This document shows positions 26,641-36,594 of a DNA stretch of 64,000 nucleotides, piece by piece. This stretch comes from Pseudomonas putida (GTDB lineage: Bacteria > Pseudomonadota > Gammaproteobacteria > Pseudomonadales > Pseudomonadaceae): NCBI RefSeq assembly GCF_005080685.1, contig NZ_CP039371.1, positions 4,836,001 through 4,900,000 on the forward strand, given 5' to 3'. Each line of letters begins with the position of its first letter. The stretch's first letter is position 1. The notes under the pieces were generated by a model. The model was not told the origin of the DNA, did not search any database, and was given only the letters and a program-made list of their open reading frames with translations. Made by a program: the position numbers and the translations under genes.

Positions 26641-27768
26641 TCAATCGCGCCGATAGGGCAACATCTCGCGGGCCTGCTCGGCGTAGGCCCTCACCCCTTC
26701 ACGCTCTTGCTGCAAAAACTCATCCACCGCCCGCCGCAACCCCGGGTGCAACAGGTAGTGCCACGACCGCGTCAGCACCGGCTCGAAGCCGCGAATCAAC
26801 TTGTGCTCGCCCTGGGCACCGGCATCGAAGCGCTGGATGCCCTCGGCTATGGCGAAGTCCATCCCCTGGTAGAAACAGGTTTCGAAATGCAGCCGGTCGA
26901 ATTCGTCCAGGCAGCCCCAGTAGCGTCCATACAAGCTGTCACCACCGACCAGGCTCAGGGCCATGGCCACGGCACGCCCCGCCTGCCGGGCCATCACCAC
27001 GCGCAACGCCTCGGGCATGCGCTCGGCCCACAGGCTGAAGCACTCGCGGGTCAGGTATGGCGCACGTTGGCGCACGGCGTAGGTGTTGGCATAGCAGCGG
27101 TAGACGAAGTCCCACTGTGCCTCACTCAGCTCGTGCCCTTGGTACCACTGGAAATCGATACCCTGCCCCGCTACCTGTTCGCGCTCCTTGCGCATCTGTT
27201 TACGCTTGCGCGAACTCAGCGTATCGAGAAAGTCCTGGAAATCCCGGTAGCCACGGTTACGCCAGTGGAATTGGCAACCCAGGCGCTCGAGCCAACCTGG
27301 CTGCCCGGCCAGGTGCTGGTCCAGCGCAGGGTCGGTGAAGTTGATGTGCGCCCCGGAAAGCCCAGCCTTGCCCAGGTACTCGGGTAAGGCCTGCAACAGC
27401 AGCAGCGCGTCGCCGGGGTCGGTCGCCAGCAGGCGCGGGCCGGCTACCGGACTGAACGGCACGGCACCGAGCAGCTTGGGGTAATAGGCGATGCCGGCGC
27501 GCTCGCAGGCATCGGCCCAACCATGGTCGAACACATACTCGCCGAACGAATGCCACTTGCGGTACGCCGGCAATATCGCCCGCACCTCGCCCTCGCGCTC
27601 GAGCACCAGGTGTTCGGCGGCCCAACCCGTGGCACGGGCAACGCTGGCGCTGTCTTCGAGGGCACTGAGGAAGGCGTGGCGCAAGAAGGGCTGGCCAGCC
27701 GGAACCAAGGCGTCCCAGGTCGCCGCAGGTAGGTCACGCAAGTGGGCAAGGCTGTAGAGGCTGGTCAC
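26641..27768 (-). CDS. GNAT/FemAB-fold acyltransferase, DUF482 (COG3146)
   Basis: A 375-residue protein of the COG3146 family, predicted to have the double GNAT fold of FemX-type aminoacyl transferases. Conserved blocks include FLRHAFLSALEDS, PAYRKWHSFGEYVFDHGWADA, SSRKRKQMRKERE and GSLYGRYWG-like GDSLYGRYWGCLDEF, then LHFETCFYQGMDFAI. Family members are annotated as involved in peptidoglycan or phospholipid modification, without a firm biochemical function. The ATG at 27768 matches the usual family start. The gene is single and its 3' end abuts the REP pair. Confidence 0.82.
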   Translation of the reverse strand: MTSLYSLAHLRDLPAATWDALVPAGQPFLRHAFLSALEDSASVARATGWAAEHLVLEREGEVRAILPAYRKWHSFGEYVFDHGWADACERAGIAYYPKLLGAVPFSPVAGPRLLATDPGDALLLLQALPEYLGKAGLSGAHINFTDPALDQHLAGQPGWLERLGCQFHWRNRGYRDFQDFLDTLSSRKRKQMRKEREQVAGQGIDFQWYQGHELSEAQWDFVYRCYANTYAVRQRAPYLTRECFSLWAERMPEALRVVMARQAGRAVAMALSLVGGDSLYGRYWGCLDEFDRLHFETCFYQGMDFAIAEGIQRFDAGAQGEHKLIRGFEPVLTRSWHYLLHPGLRRAVDEFLQQEREGVRAYAEQAREMLPYRRD

Positions 27769-28032
27769 GTTTTCGACTCGCTGTGGAAGGCCACCAGTAT
27801 CCGGGACAAGGGCGTTTCACTCAAATGGCCAAAGGTTCCCGCGAAACCTTTAAATCTCAAACACTTAACCTCAGCGCCATCAATTAGACATCAATCTGTC
27901 ATTCCCCCTCGCAATACTTGCGCCTGTTTTCCGGAACCCCAGAAACCTGTCTAGCCAGGCCTTTTCCGAAGACATGCCAACGTGGGGGCGGGCGCGCAAG
28001 CCTCCCCACTTATTTCCAACAGGGAGAACCTT

Positions 28033-29277
28033 ATGCGTCTTGTTTCTACACTTACCGGGGTGAGCCTCACCGGCATGATGCTGGCTCTGAGTACTCCGGC
28101 CAGTGCTGCAGTCGACGCCAAGCTGCTCGAAATGCTCCGCGCCAACGGCTCCATCAACCAGGCGCAGTACAACGAACTGCAGGCCGACCTGGCCACGGAA
28201 ACCAAGGAAAAGGCTGATCAGAAAGCTCAGGCCGAGCGCATGAGTTCCTTCGAGCAGAAGGTCGCCTGGGCCGCCAAGACCCAGGTCAAGGGCGATGTCC
28301 GCCTGCGCTACGAAGACACCAACGTCGACAACCCGATCTCCCGCAGTGGCAACCAGGACCGCGAGCGCGTCCGTGCCCGCGTCGGTTTCTACAGCGAAAT
28401 CAACCCGCAGGTCGACGCTGGTGTGCGTGTCGCCACCGGCAGCAGCGCCGATGCCCGCTCGACCAACCAGAGCCTGGACAACTACTTCGAGAAGAAATCG
28501 CTGTGGGTCGACCTGGCCTACCTCGACTGGCACCCGACTGCCGTACCGAACCTGCACCTGATCGGCGGCAAGATGAACCAGCCGTGGGTGAGCATGGGCG
28601 ATATCATCTGGGACAGCGATATCAACCCGGAAGGCGTGGCTGCCACCTACAAGACCAACGTCGGCCCGGCCGAAGTGTTCGGCAGCATCGGTCACTACAA
28701 CCTGAAAGACAACGTCGACGGCGACGGTGTGCAGTTCAAGCACGACGCACAACTGTACGCGGCCCAGCTGGGTACCAAGTTCAACGCGGCTGACACCGTC
28801 AAGGTCACCGTCGGTGGCAGTATCTACGGCTACGACAACGACAAGGCCTCGGCTGCCCTGGCTTCGTTGGGCAACACCACCAACGAGTTCAACCTGGTGG
28901 AAGGCTTCGGTCAGGTCGACTTCACTGGCTTCGCCATCCCACTGTCGGCCTACGGCCAGTTCGTCAAGAACACCGAAAGCACCGATGGCAAGGACACCGC
29001 CTGGCTGGCGGGCCTGAAGTCGAAGATCGGCGCCTGGAGCCTGGACTACAACTACCGCGACGTACAGCGTAACGGTGTAGTCAGCCTGTTCACCGATTCG
29101 GACTTCGGCAACGGCTTCACCGGTTCGCGCGGGCACAAGTTCAAGGTCGGTTACGAAATCGACAAGAACTTCGCCCTGGGCGCGGCCTACCTGATGGCCA
29201 AGACCGACTACTCCAACCTGCCGAACAGCAATGCTGACGTAGACACCCTGCAGGTGGACCTGGAAGCCAAGTTCTAA
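28033..29277 (+). CDS. Outer-membrane porin (Porin_5-like)
   Basis: A 414-residue porin. The ATG at 28033 has AGGGAG upstream and opens a signal peptide (MRLVSTLTGVSLTGMMLALS ... TPASA, cleavage near residue 25). A short coiled coil follows (LLEMLRANGSINQAQYNELQADL). Then come alternating beta strands (KGDVRLRYEDTNVD; RVRARVGFYSEINPQVDAGVRVATGSS) ending in the aromatic C-terminus QVDLEAKF required for outer-membrane insertion. The substrate is unknown. It is monocistronic, with a 260-bp upstream region and a strong terminator. Confidence 0.9.
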   Translation: MRLVSTLTGVSLTGMMLALSTPASAAVDAKLLEMLRANGSINQAQYNELQADLATETKEKADQKAQAERMSSFEQKVAWAAKTQVKGDVRLRYEDTNVDNPISRSGNQDRERVRARVGFYSEINPQVDAGVRVATGSSADARSTNQSLDNYFEKKSLWVDLAYLDWHPTAVPNLHLIGGKMNQPWVSMGDIIWDSDINPEGVAATYKTNVGPAEVFGSIGHYNLKDNVDGDGVQFKHDAQLYAAQLGTKFNAADTVKVTVGGSIYGYDNDKASAALASLGNTTNEFNLVEGFGQVDFTGFAIPLSAYGQFVKNTESTDGKDTAWLAGLKSKIGAWSLDYNYRDVQRNGVVSLFTDSDFGNGFTGSRGHKFKVGYEIDKNFALGAAYLMAKTDYSNLPNSNADVDTLQVDLEAKF

Positions 29278-29307
29278 GCGACACCCTCCTCTGCTTCGCT
29301 CTGAGGC

Positions 29308-29347
29308 GGGAAATGCCGACCCCATCCGGCATTTCCTGCTTTTTTTG
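29308..29347 (+). terminator. Rho-independent terminator of the porin gene
   Basis: GGGAAATGCCG and CGGCATTTCC form the stem, followed by TGCTTTTTTTG, 31 bases after the stop. Confidence 0.92.
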
Positions 29348-29358
29348 TCTGCAGACAA

Positions 29359-29439
29359 TGCACCGGCCCCATCGCCGGCAAGCCGGCTCCTACAGATGCC
29401 CCCTGTAGGAGCCGGCTTGCCGGCGATGGGGCCGGTGCA
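29359..29439. repeat. Perfect inverted REP pair
   Basis: Arms 29359-29395 and 29403-29439 are 37-base perfect complements (core CATCGCCGGCAAGCCGGCTC) around a 7-base loop, between convergent porin and KAS III-like genes. Confidence 0.92.
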
Positions 29440-29451
29440 GACTCAGATGAC

Positions 29452-30573
29452 TCAGCGCTTGCGCAGAATCACGCTACCGATCGAGTAACCTGCTCCAAAC
29501 GAACTCAGCACCCCGAGGGCGCCCGGGGCCAGGTCATCCTGGTACAGGTGGAAGGCAATCACCGACCCCGCCGAACTGGTGTTGGCATAGCGGTCGAGGA
29601 TCACCGGCGCCTCCTGCTCATCCACTTCACGCCCCACCAGCTTCTTGACGATCAGGTGGTTCATGCTCAGGTTCGCCTGGTGCAGCCAGAAGCGCTTCAC
29701 GTCGGAGGGCTGCAGGCCGTTCTCTTCCAGGTGCTGGCCAACCAGCTCGGCGACCTTCGGGCACACCTCGCGGAATACCTTGCGGCCTTCCTGGATGAAC
29801 AGCTTGTCGGGCGCGCCGATGCCCTCTTCGGCCGCGCGGTTGAGGAAGCCGAAGTTGTTGCGGATGTTGTTGGAGAATTCGGTCCACAGCTTGCTGCTGA
29901 CGATGTCGAACTGGTGCTTGGAGGTGGCCTTGTCGGCACGCTCGATCAGCACCGCGGTGGCAGCGTCACCGAAGATGAAGTGGCTGTCGCGGTCACGGAA
30001 GTTGAGGTGGCCGGTGCAGACTTCCGGGTTGACCATCAGCACCGCGCGGGCCTGGCCCAGTTGCACGCTGTTGGCGGCGGTCTGGATACCGAAGGTGGCC
30101 GACGAGCACGCTACGTTCATGTCGAAGGCAAAACCCTGGATCCCCAGCGCCTGCTGCACTTCGATGGCGATGGCCGGGTACGGGCGCTGCAGGTTGGAGC
30201 AGGCGACGATCACCCCATCGACATCCGCCGCGGTGCGTCCGGCACGCTGCAAGGCCTGGTGCGCGGCGGCCACGGCCATTTCGCAGAGAATCGACGGCTC
30301 GTCGTTGGAGCGCTCCGGCAGGCGCGGCTTCATGCGCTGAGGGTCGAGAATGCCGTCCTTGTCCATGACGAAGCGGCTCTTGATACCCGAGGCCTTTTCG
30401 ATGAACGCCGCACTGGATTCGGGTGCGGCCTCGAGTTCGCCACGCGCGATGGCGGCAGCGTTGTCATGGTTGTACTGCTGCGCCCAGGTGTTGAAAGACT
30501 GCACCAGTTCTTCGTTGGAAATGCTCTGGGCCGGGGTATACAGGCCGGTGCCGCTGATCACGACGTTATGCAC
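29452..30573 (-). CDS. Beta-ketoacyl-ACP synthase III-like enzyme
   Basis: A 373-residue thiolase-fold enzyme. The catalytic triad is visible: C156 in NVACSSATFG, His in FWLHQANLSMN and Asn in RYANTSSAG. The GTG at 30573 is chosen for its AGAGGA ribosome site and because homologues begin MHNxVISGTGLYTP. It closely resembles the P. aeruginosa PA3286 enzyme, as I remember it, which condenses medium-chain acyl-CoA with malonyl-ACP and so feeds beta-oxidation intermediates back into fatty-acid synthesis. That role fits the nearby fadD genes. It is downstream of hrpA on the same strand. Confidence 0.87.
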   Translation of the reverse strand: MHNVVISGTGLYTPAQSISNEELVQSFNTWAQQYNHDNAAAIARGELEAAPESSAAFIEKASGIKSRFVMDKDGILDPQRMKPRLPERSNDEPSILCEMAVAAAHQALQRAGRTAADVDGVIVACSNLQRPYPAIAIEVQQALGIQGFAFDMNVACSSATFGIQTAANSVQLGQARAVLMVNPEVCTGHLNFRDRDSHFIFGDAATAVLIERADKATSKHQFDIVSSKLWTEFSNNIRNNFGFLNRAAEEGIGAPDKLFIQEGRKVFREVCPKVAELVGQHLEENGLQPSDVKRFWLHQANLSMNHLIVKKLVGREVDEQEAPVILDRYANTSSAGSVIAFHLYQDDLAPGALGVLSSFGAGYSIGSVILRKR

Positions 30574-30759
30574 GGTCGTTCCTCTGGTCAAAGGCCATCG
30601 CCACGGGGCGCTGGCTGGGAATATGACTGAATAATGGCACTTTAGTGCCAACTCGATTGCGAGGGCGGTGCCCTTGTTCGCGGGTTCACCGGTACCGGCT
30701 CCCGCGAGAGGGCCGCAACGCGGCCCAAATTGCCTCAATATTGCCACATCTGCGGAAGT

Positions 30760-33700
30760 TTAGCCTTCCACCTGGCTCCACTGCTTGCTCAGGCGCTTGT
30801 CCGAAATCGGCACCTTCGTCCCCAGCTGCTGGGCGAACAACGACACCCGGTATTCCTCCAGCCACCAGCGGTACAGGGTCAGTTGCTCATCGCGCTTGCC
30901 TTCCTGGGCGTGCTTGTCGGCACGGGCCTTGTACTGGGCCCACAGGTTGCTCAGTTCGCCGCTCCAGACCCGATCCTTCTGCACCTGCCCGCCGAGCTTC
31001 TCCAGGCGCAACTCCACCGCCTTGAGGTAGCGCGGCAGCTCCTTGAACCAGGCACTCGGCGTCTCGCGCACGAAGCCCGGATACACCAGGTTAGCCAACT
31101 GCTGCTTGATGTCGTTGAGCGCCACCGCCTGGCTCAGGTCGATCTTGCCCTTGAAGCGCTTCTGCAGGCCGTGCCACAGCTTGAGCACTTCCAGGGTCTG
31201 GCGCGCCAGGCGCTCGGCATGCTCGGCCCAACTGCCGCGCTTGCGTTCGGCAAGCCCGGCAAGCGCGGCGCCATCGCGCGGCAACGGTGACTCGCCTTCG
31301 AGGATGCAGGTGTCCAGGCTCGCCAGCAGGATGTCCTCCACCAGCGCTTCGATGCGGCCCAGCTCCCGGTACAACAAGCCCAGCTCGGTCAGGCCCGGCA
31401 GCTTGCCACGCAGGAACTTCGCCGGCTCCGCCAGCTGTTGCAGCAACAGGCGCTGCAGGGCACGGCGGTGCTGGAACTCGGCTTCGGCCTGGGTCGAGAA
31501 ACGCCCTTCGCGGACCGTGCCGTTTTCCTCGACCAGTGCCGGATAAACCGTCATCGACAGCCCGGCGATCTTCTGCTGGGCAGTTTGCGCGACCTCGCTG
31601 AAGGCCTTGGCCTGCACCGGCTGCTCGGGCTTGTCGTTGCGCGGTACGGCCAGCGCGGCCTGGCTCGCGGCGGCAAAGCGTGCGGTCAGTTCAGCCAGGT
31701 CACGGCCCTCGCCCAGGAACTTGCCCTGGCCATCGAGGACCTCGATGTTCATCCGCAAGTGGCCTTCGACCAGGCTCACCGACTCTTCCCAGGCTTCGTC
31801 CGGCACTCGGGCGCCGGTCATGCGCAGCAACTCCTGGCCCAGCGCCTGGGGTAGCGCGCCCTGGCCGAAGCTCATGCGCGCCAGCGCCGCCTTGACGAAG
31901 TCCGGCACCGGCACGAAGTTCTTGCGCAGCGCCTTGGGCAGGTTGCGCACCAGCGCCACGCACTTGGCTTCGATCAGCCCAGGCACCAGCCATTCGAGGC
32001 GCTCGCCCGGCAGGCTCGGCAGCAACGGGGCCGGTACCCGCACGGTCACGCCGTCGCGGGGGTGGCCCGGTTCGAAGTGATACGTCAGCGGCAGGCGCAG
32101 GTCGCCCAGCTGCAGGCTGTCGGGGTACTGCGCCGCGGTGACCTCGCTGGCTTCGCGGGCCAGCACGTCTTCCTCGCGCATGATCAGCAGGTTGGCGTCT
32201 TTCTGGCTGGTCATCCGGTACCAGGCGTCGAAGGTCGCGGTCTGGTGGATCTCGGCTGGCAGGCGCGCCTCGTAGAAGGCGTAGAGGGTTTCCTCGTCGG
32301 CCAGGATGTCGCGGCGGCGGGCCTTGGCCTCCAGTTCGTCGAGCTGCTCGAGCAGACGCTTGTTGGCCGCCAGGCACTTGGCCCGCGACTGGATCTCGCC
32401 GCCGACCAGGCCCTCGCGGATGAACAGCTCCCGCGAAACGACCGGGTCGATGGGGCCGAAATGCACTGGGCGACGGCCAACCAGGATCAGTCCGTACAGG
32501 GTGATTTGCTCGTAGGCCACCACCTGCCCGCGCTTTTTCTCCCAGTGCGGCTCGAAGTGGTTCTTCTTGACCAGGTGTCCAGCCAGTGGCTCGATCCACT
32601 CGGGCTCGATCTTGGCCACCATGCGCGCATACAGCTTGGTGGTCTCGACCAGCTCGGCAGCCATCACCCACTGCGGGCGCTTGCGCCCGATACCCGACGA
32701 TGGATGCACCCAGAAGCGCCGTTGGCGAGCGCCCTGGTAGTCGCCTTCCTCGGTCTTGTGGCCGATCTGGCTGAGCAGGCCGCTGAGGACCGCCTTGTGC
32801 AGTTTCTGGTAATCGCACGGATCCTTGTTCACCGTTAATTGCAGGTCACGGCAGATCAGTGCCAGCTGGCGATGGGCGTCGCGCCATTCGCGCAGACGCA
32901 GGTAATTGAGGAAGTTCTTGCGGCACCAGTTGCGCAACGGGCTGGCGGTCAACGCCTGGCGCTGCTCCTCGAAGCCGCGCCACAGGTTGACCAGGGCGGC
33001 GAAGTCGGAATCGACATCCTTCCACTGGGCATGCGCCTGGTCGGCGGCCTGCTGGCGCTCCGGCGGGCGCTCGCGCGGGTCCTGTACCGACAGGGCGCTG
33101 GCCACGATCAAGACCTCCTGCAGGCTGCCCTGGCGGGCGCCTTCGAGGAGCATGCGGCCCAGCCGTGGGTCGATGGGCAAGCGCGCCAGTTGGCGCCCGA
33201 GCGGGGTCAACTGGTTCTCGCGGTTGACCGCCGAAAGCTCCTGCAGCAGGTTGAAACCATCGCTGATGGCCTTGCCATCCGGTGGCTCGATGAACGGGAA
33301 GGCATCGATCGCGCCCAGGCGCAGGTGCAGCATTTGCAGGATCACCGCCGCCAGGTTGGTGCGCAGGATCTCCGGGTCGGTGAACGCTGGTCGGCCGTTG
33401 AAATCCTCCTCGCTGTACAGGCGCACGCAGATGCCCGGCTCGACCCGCCCGCAGCGGCCTTTACGCTGGTTGGCGCTGGCCTGCGACACCGCCTCGATGG
33501 GCAGGCGCTGAACCTTGGCGCGGTAGCTGTAGCGACTGATGCGAGCGGTGCCGGTGTCGATCACGTAACGGATACCCGGCACGGTCAGCGAGGTTTCCGC
33601 GACGTTGGTGGCCAGCACCACGCGGCGCCCAGTGTGCGACTGGAAGATGCGCTGCTGCTCGGCCGGCGACAGACGCGCGTACAACGGCAGGATCTCGGTA

Positions 33701-34665
33701 TGGCGCAGTTGCGCCTTGCGCAGGATCTCGGCAGCGTCGCGGATCTCGCGCTCGCCGGGCAGGAACACCAGCACATCGCCCGGCCCCTTGCCGTTGCTGC
33801 GCTCGTACTGGGCGATCTCGTCGAGGGTGGCGAGGATCGCCTGGTCGACCGTGAGGTCGTCCTCGACCTGGTTGCCCTCCTCGTCCTGTTCGCTGGTCAG
33901 TGGCCGGTACCAGGTTTCGACCGGGTAGGTACGGCCAGAGACCTCGATGATCGGCGCGCCATCGAAGTGCTTGGAGAAACGCTCCAGGTCGATGGTCGCC
34001 GAGGTGATGATCAGCTTCAGGTCGGGGCGACGGTGCAGCAAGGTCTTGAGGTAGCCGAGCAGAAAGTCGATGTTCAGGCTGCGCTCGTGGGCTTCGTCGA
34101 CGATGATCGTGTCATAGCGCTCGAGGAAACGGTCGTGCTGGGTCTCGGCCAGCAAGATGCCGTCGGTCATCAGCTTGACCAGGGTATTGGCGTCGCTCTG
34201 GTCCTCGAAGCGGACCTGGTAGCCGACCAACGCGCCCAATGGCGTGCCGAGCTCTTCGGCGACCCGCGCCGCCACGCTGCGCGCGGCGATGCGTCGGGGC
34301 TGGGTATGGGCGATCAGGCCATGGCTGCCACGCCCCAGTTCCAGGCAGATCTTCGGCAACTGGGTAGTCTTGCCCGAGCCGGTCTCGCCGGCTATCACCA
34401 GTACCTGGTGCTCGGCCAGGGCCTTCTTGATTTCGTCGCGCTTGGCGGCGATCGGCAGGCTGTCGTCGTAGCGTACCTGCGGCACGCTGTTCTGGCGGGC
34501 GGTGACCTGGGCGCAGGACGCCTGGACCTTTTCCACCCATTGCGCGAGCTTGGCCTCATCGGGGCGCTTGCGCAGCTCGTGCAATTGCCGGCGCAGGCGA
34601 TGGCGGTCGGCAATCATGGCGTGGTCGAGGTTTTGCAGCAGTTTGTCGATGGCGTGGTCAGTCAT
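30760..34665 (-). CDS. hrpA: ATP-dependent RNA helicase HrpA (DEAH box)
   Basis: A 1301-residue DEAH/RHA helicase of full HrpA length. Walker A is GETGSGKT (93-100) and DEAH lies at 190-193 (TIIVDEAHERSLN). SAT follows in LIITSATIDLERF, and motif VI is in QRKGRCGRVEPG. The ratchet (HA2), OB-fold and the long C-terminal HrpA-specific DUF3418 region fill the rest. HrpA resolves stalled and collided ribosomes and acts in mRNA processing. It is single, preceded by a REP pair and followed by a GC-rich hairpin (GGGCCGC-AAC-GCGGCCC near 30711-30728). Confidence 0.95.
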   Translation of the reverse strand: MTDHAIDKLLQNLDHAMIADRHRLRRQLHELRKRPDEAKLAQWVEKVQASCAQVTARQNSVPQVRYDDSLPIAAKRDEIKKALAEHQVLVIAGETGSGKTTQLPKICLELGRGSHGLIAHTQPRRIAARSVAARVAEELGTPLGALVGYQVRFEDQSDANTLVKLMTDGILLAETQHDRFLERYDTIIVDEAHERSLNIDFLLGYLKTLLHRRPDLKLIITSATIDLERFSKHFDGAPIIEVSGRTYPVETWYRPLTSEQDEEGNQVEDDLTVDQAILATLDEIAQYERSNGKGPGDVLVFLPGEREIRDAAEILRKAQLRHTEILPLYARLSPAEQQRIFQSHTGRRVVLATNVAETSLTVPGIRYVIDTGTARISRYSYRAKVQRLPIEAVSQASANQRKGRCGRVEPGICVRLYSEEDFNGRPAFTDPEILRTNLAAVILQMLHLRLGAIDAFPFIEPPDGKAISDGFNLLQELSAVNRENQLTPLGRQLARLPIDPRLGRMLLEGARQGSLQEVLIVASALSVQDPRERPPERQQAADQAHAQWKDVDSDFAALVNLWRGFEEQRQALTASPLRNWCRKNFLNYLRLREWRDAHRQLALICRDLQLTVNKDPCDYQKLHKAVLSGLLSQIGHKTEEGDYQGARQRRFWVHPSSGIGRKRPQWVMAAELVETTKLYARMVAKIEPEWIEPLAGHLVKKNHFEPHWEKKRGQVVAYEQITLYGLILVGRRPVHFGPIDPVVSRELFIREGLVGGEIQSRAKCLAANKRLLEQLDELEAKARRRDILADEETLYAFYEARLPAEIHQTATFDAWYRMTSQKDANLLIMREEDVLAREASEVTAAQYPDSLQLGDLRLPLTYHFEPGHPRDGVTVRVPAPLLPSLPGERLEWLVPGLIEAKCVALVRNLPKALRKNFVPVPDFVKAALARMSFGQGALPQALGQELLRMTGARVPDEAWEESVSLVEGHLRMNIEVLDGQGKFLGEGRDLAELTARFAAASQAALAVPRNDKPEQPVQAKAFSEVAQTAQQKIAGLSMTVYPALVEENGTVREGRFSTQAEAEFQHRRALQRLLLQQLAEPAKFLRGKLPGLTELGLLYRELGRIEALVEDILLASLDTCILEGESPLPRDGAALAGLAERKRGSWAEHAERLARQTLEVLKLWHGLQKRFKGKIDLSQAVALNDIKQQLANLVYPGFVRETPSAWFKELPRYLKAVELRLEKLGGQVQKDRVWSGELSNLWAQYKARADKHAQEGKRDEQLTLYRWWLEEYRVSLFAQQLGTKVPISDKRLSKQWSQVEG

Positions 34666-34757
34666 GGGGCTTTTTAGTGATGCAGGTGAGCCTGCTTTTT
34701 CATGATCGGCATTCGTGGGGATGCGCGATTGTCGCAGATTTGTAGGTTCTTTGCTGT

Positions 34758-34864
34758 CTGTGCGGGCCCTTTCGCGGGTAAACCCGCTCCTACAGGGATC
34801 TCACAGCTTTCAGACTCGACGCAATCCTGTAGGAGCGGGTTTACCCGCGAAAGGGCCCGCACAG
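34758..34864. repeat. Perfect inverted REP pair
   Basis: Arms 34758-34796 and 34826-34864 are 39-base perfect complements with the classic P. putida core TTCGCGGGTAAACCCGCTCC. Confidence 0.93.
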
Positions 34865-34866
34865 AC

Positions 34867-35199
34867 ACCCCAAATGTTTAGCCAACCCCAACGTAAAGGT
34901 TGCCATTCACTGCTTTAATCAACCTTAAGCCGCATGTGAGTATCCAAGTCATGACCCCCGTCCCGACCATCGCGCCCCCGCTGTCCCGCCCTTCGCTACC
35001 GAAGGCCAGGACCTGCGCCGGCGAAAATCCGCTGGTCCACGTCATCCTCGCCTTCTGGGCCCTGTGGCATTGCCGTCACGCCCGCCCACCGGATACCTCG
35101 CTCTCGCCCCTGTGACCCAACCCGGCCGTTGTCTGGCCGCTTGACCCAGCTGGACCGCCCGCACGCGTGGCGGCCCGGTGTGCCGACGAGCGAAAAAAC
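34867..35199 (+). other. Gene-poor leader before the glutamine synthetase-like gene
   Basis: About 330 bases. The first 60 are less GC-rich and probably hold the promoter. The rest is GC-rich and contains one weak ORF (34951-35115, 54 codons, MTPVPTIAPPL..., with a short hydrophobic run VHVILAFWALWHC) lacking a ribosome site. It could be a leader peptide but I do not call it. No terminator or palindrome stands out. Confidence 0.4.
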
Positions 35200-36564
35200 A
35201 TGCACTTTGCACCTGTAGAGCAGGCCAGCCAGTTCCTGGCCGCCAACCCCGATGTCGAACTGTTCGAATTGTTCATCCTCGACGCCAACGGCGTACCACG
35301 CGGCAAGCTGCTGCACCGCGACGAACTGCTGGCGGTGTACCAGAGCGGTCGACCGCTGCCGAGCACCATCCTTGGCCTCACCCTCAATGGCGACGATGTG
35401 GAAAACTCCGGCCTGGTCTGGGACGTCGGCGACATCGACTGCCGCGCCTATCCCCTGGAAGGCAGCCTGGTCCGTCTGCCCTGGCGGCGCGTGCCCACCG
35501 CTGCCGTGCAAGTCAGCATGCACCCGAGCGAGGGCCTGCCAGCCAGTGTCGCCGACCCTCGCCATGTACTGCTGCGCACTATCGAGGCGCTCAAGGCCGA
35601 TGGCTTGCACCCGGTGATGGCCTGCGAGCTGGAGTTCTACCTGCTCGACCAGAAGCGCGATGCCCAGGGCCGCCCGCAACCGGCCCTGGACAGCGATGGC
35701 GGTCGTCCGCGATCGACCCAGGTCTATGGCCTGCGCGAGCTGGAACAGATCGAGCCGTTTCTTGCCGACCTCTACGCCGCCTGCAAGGCCCAAGGCATTC
35801 CGGCGCGCACGGCGATCTCCGAATACGCTCCCGGCCAGGTGGAAATCACCCTGGAGCATGGCGACGCACTGGCCGCGATGGATCAGGCCGTGCGCTACAA
35901 GCGCCTGGTCAAGGGCGTGGCCCATGCCCATGGCATGCAAGCGTGCTTCATGGCCAAGCCGTTCGCCCACCTGGCCGGTACCGGCATGCACATGCACCTG
36001 AGCCTGGCCGACAGCAGCGGCAACAACCTGTTCGCCAGCGACGACAAGGCCGGCACCCCGCTGTTGCGCCAGGCGGTGGCCGGCATGTTGCGCCACCTGC
36101 GCGACTCGCTGCTGCTGTTCTGCCCCAACGCCAACTCGTTCCGCCGCTTCCAGGCCAACACCTATGCACCGCTGGCACCGACCTGGGGCGTCGACAACCG
36201 CACGGTCAGCCTGCGGGTACCCGGCGGCCCGGCAGCCAGCCGCCATGTCGAACACCGCATCTGTGGCGCCGACGCCAACCCCTACCTGGCCGCCGCCGCC
36301 ATCCTGGCCGCGACCCACAGCGGCATTCGCCAGCAGCTCGACCCCGGTGCGCCGGTCGAAGGCAACGGCTACGCCCAGGCCAGCGAGCACCTGCCCACCG
36401 ACTGGCTCAGCGTGCTCGACGCCCTGGAGCGATCGACCTGGGCCCGCGAAGCGCTGGGCGAGGCGTTTCTCGGGGTGTACCTGAAGGTCAAGCGCGCCGA
36501 GTACCGCCAGTTCATGGCCGAAGTCAGCGAACAGGACTGGCGCTGGTACCTGCACCAGGCCTGA
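35200..36564 (+). CDS. Glutamine synthetase-like gamma-glutamylpolyamine ligase (PuuA/SpuI type)
   Basis: A 454-residue member of the glutamine synthetase superfamily. The catalytic domain motifs are clear: CELEFYLLD, SEYAPGQVEITLEH, GTGMHMHLSL and FRRFQANTYAPLAPTWGVDNRTVSLRVP. It lacks the adenylylation loop and N-terminal features of GlnA and is of PuuA length. It should ligate glutamate to putrescine or a related amine with ATP. The next gene codes for the FAD oxidase that acts on such products, which supports this. The ATG at 35200 gives the usual family start; a GTG 11 codons upstream (35167) is possible. Which amine is used cannot be told, as Pseudomonas has several paralogues. Confidence 0.87.
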   Translation: MHFAPVEQASQFLAANPDVELFELFILDANGVPRGKLLHRDELLAVYQSGRPLPSTILGLTLNGDDVENSGLVWDVGDIDCRAYPLEGSLVRLPWRRVPTAAVQVSMHPSEGLPASVADPRHVLLRTIEALKADGLHPVMACELEFYLLDQKRDAQGRPQPALDSDGGRPRSTQVYGLRELEQIEPFLADLYAACKAQGIPARTAISEYAPGQVEITLEHGDALAAMDQAVRYKRLVKGVAHAHGMQACFMAKPFAHLAGTGMHMHLSLADSSGNNLFASDDKAGTPLLRQAVAGMLRHLRDSLLLFCPNANSFRRFQANTYAPLAPTWGVDNRTVSLRVPGGPAASRHVEHRICGADANPYLAAAAILAATHSGIRQQLDPGAPVEGNGYAQASEHLPTDWLSVLDALERSTWAREALGEAFLGVYLKVKRAEYRQFMAEVSEQDWRWYLHQA

Positions 36565-36594
36565 GCCCTACCCCATTCAGAACAAGGAACACCC

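Noticed and set aside
32839..34677. 612-codon open frame opposite hrpA
   Set aside because: Antisense shadow of the conserved helicase with no domain of its own.
34951..35115. 54-codon ORF before the glutamine synthetase-like gene
   Set aside because: No ribosome site and proline/arginine-rich ends; described as part of the leader instead of called as a gene.
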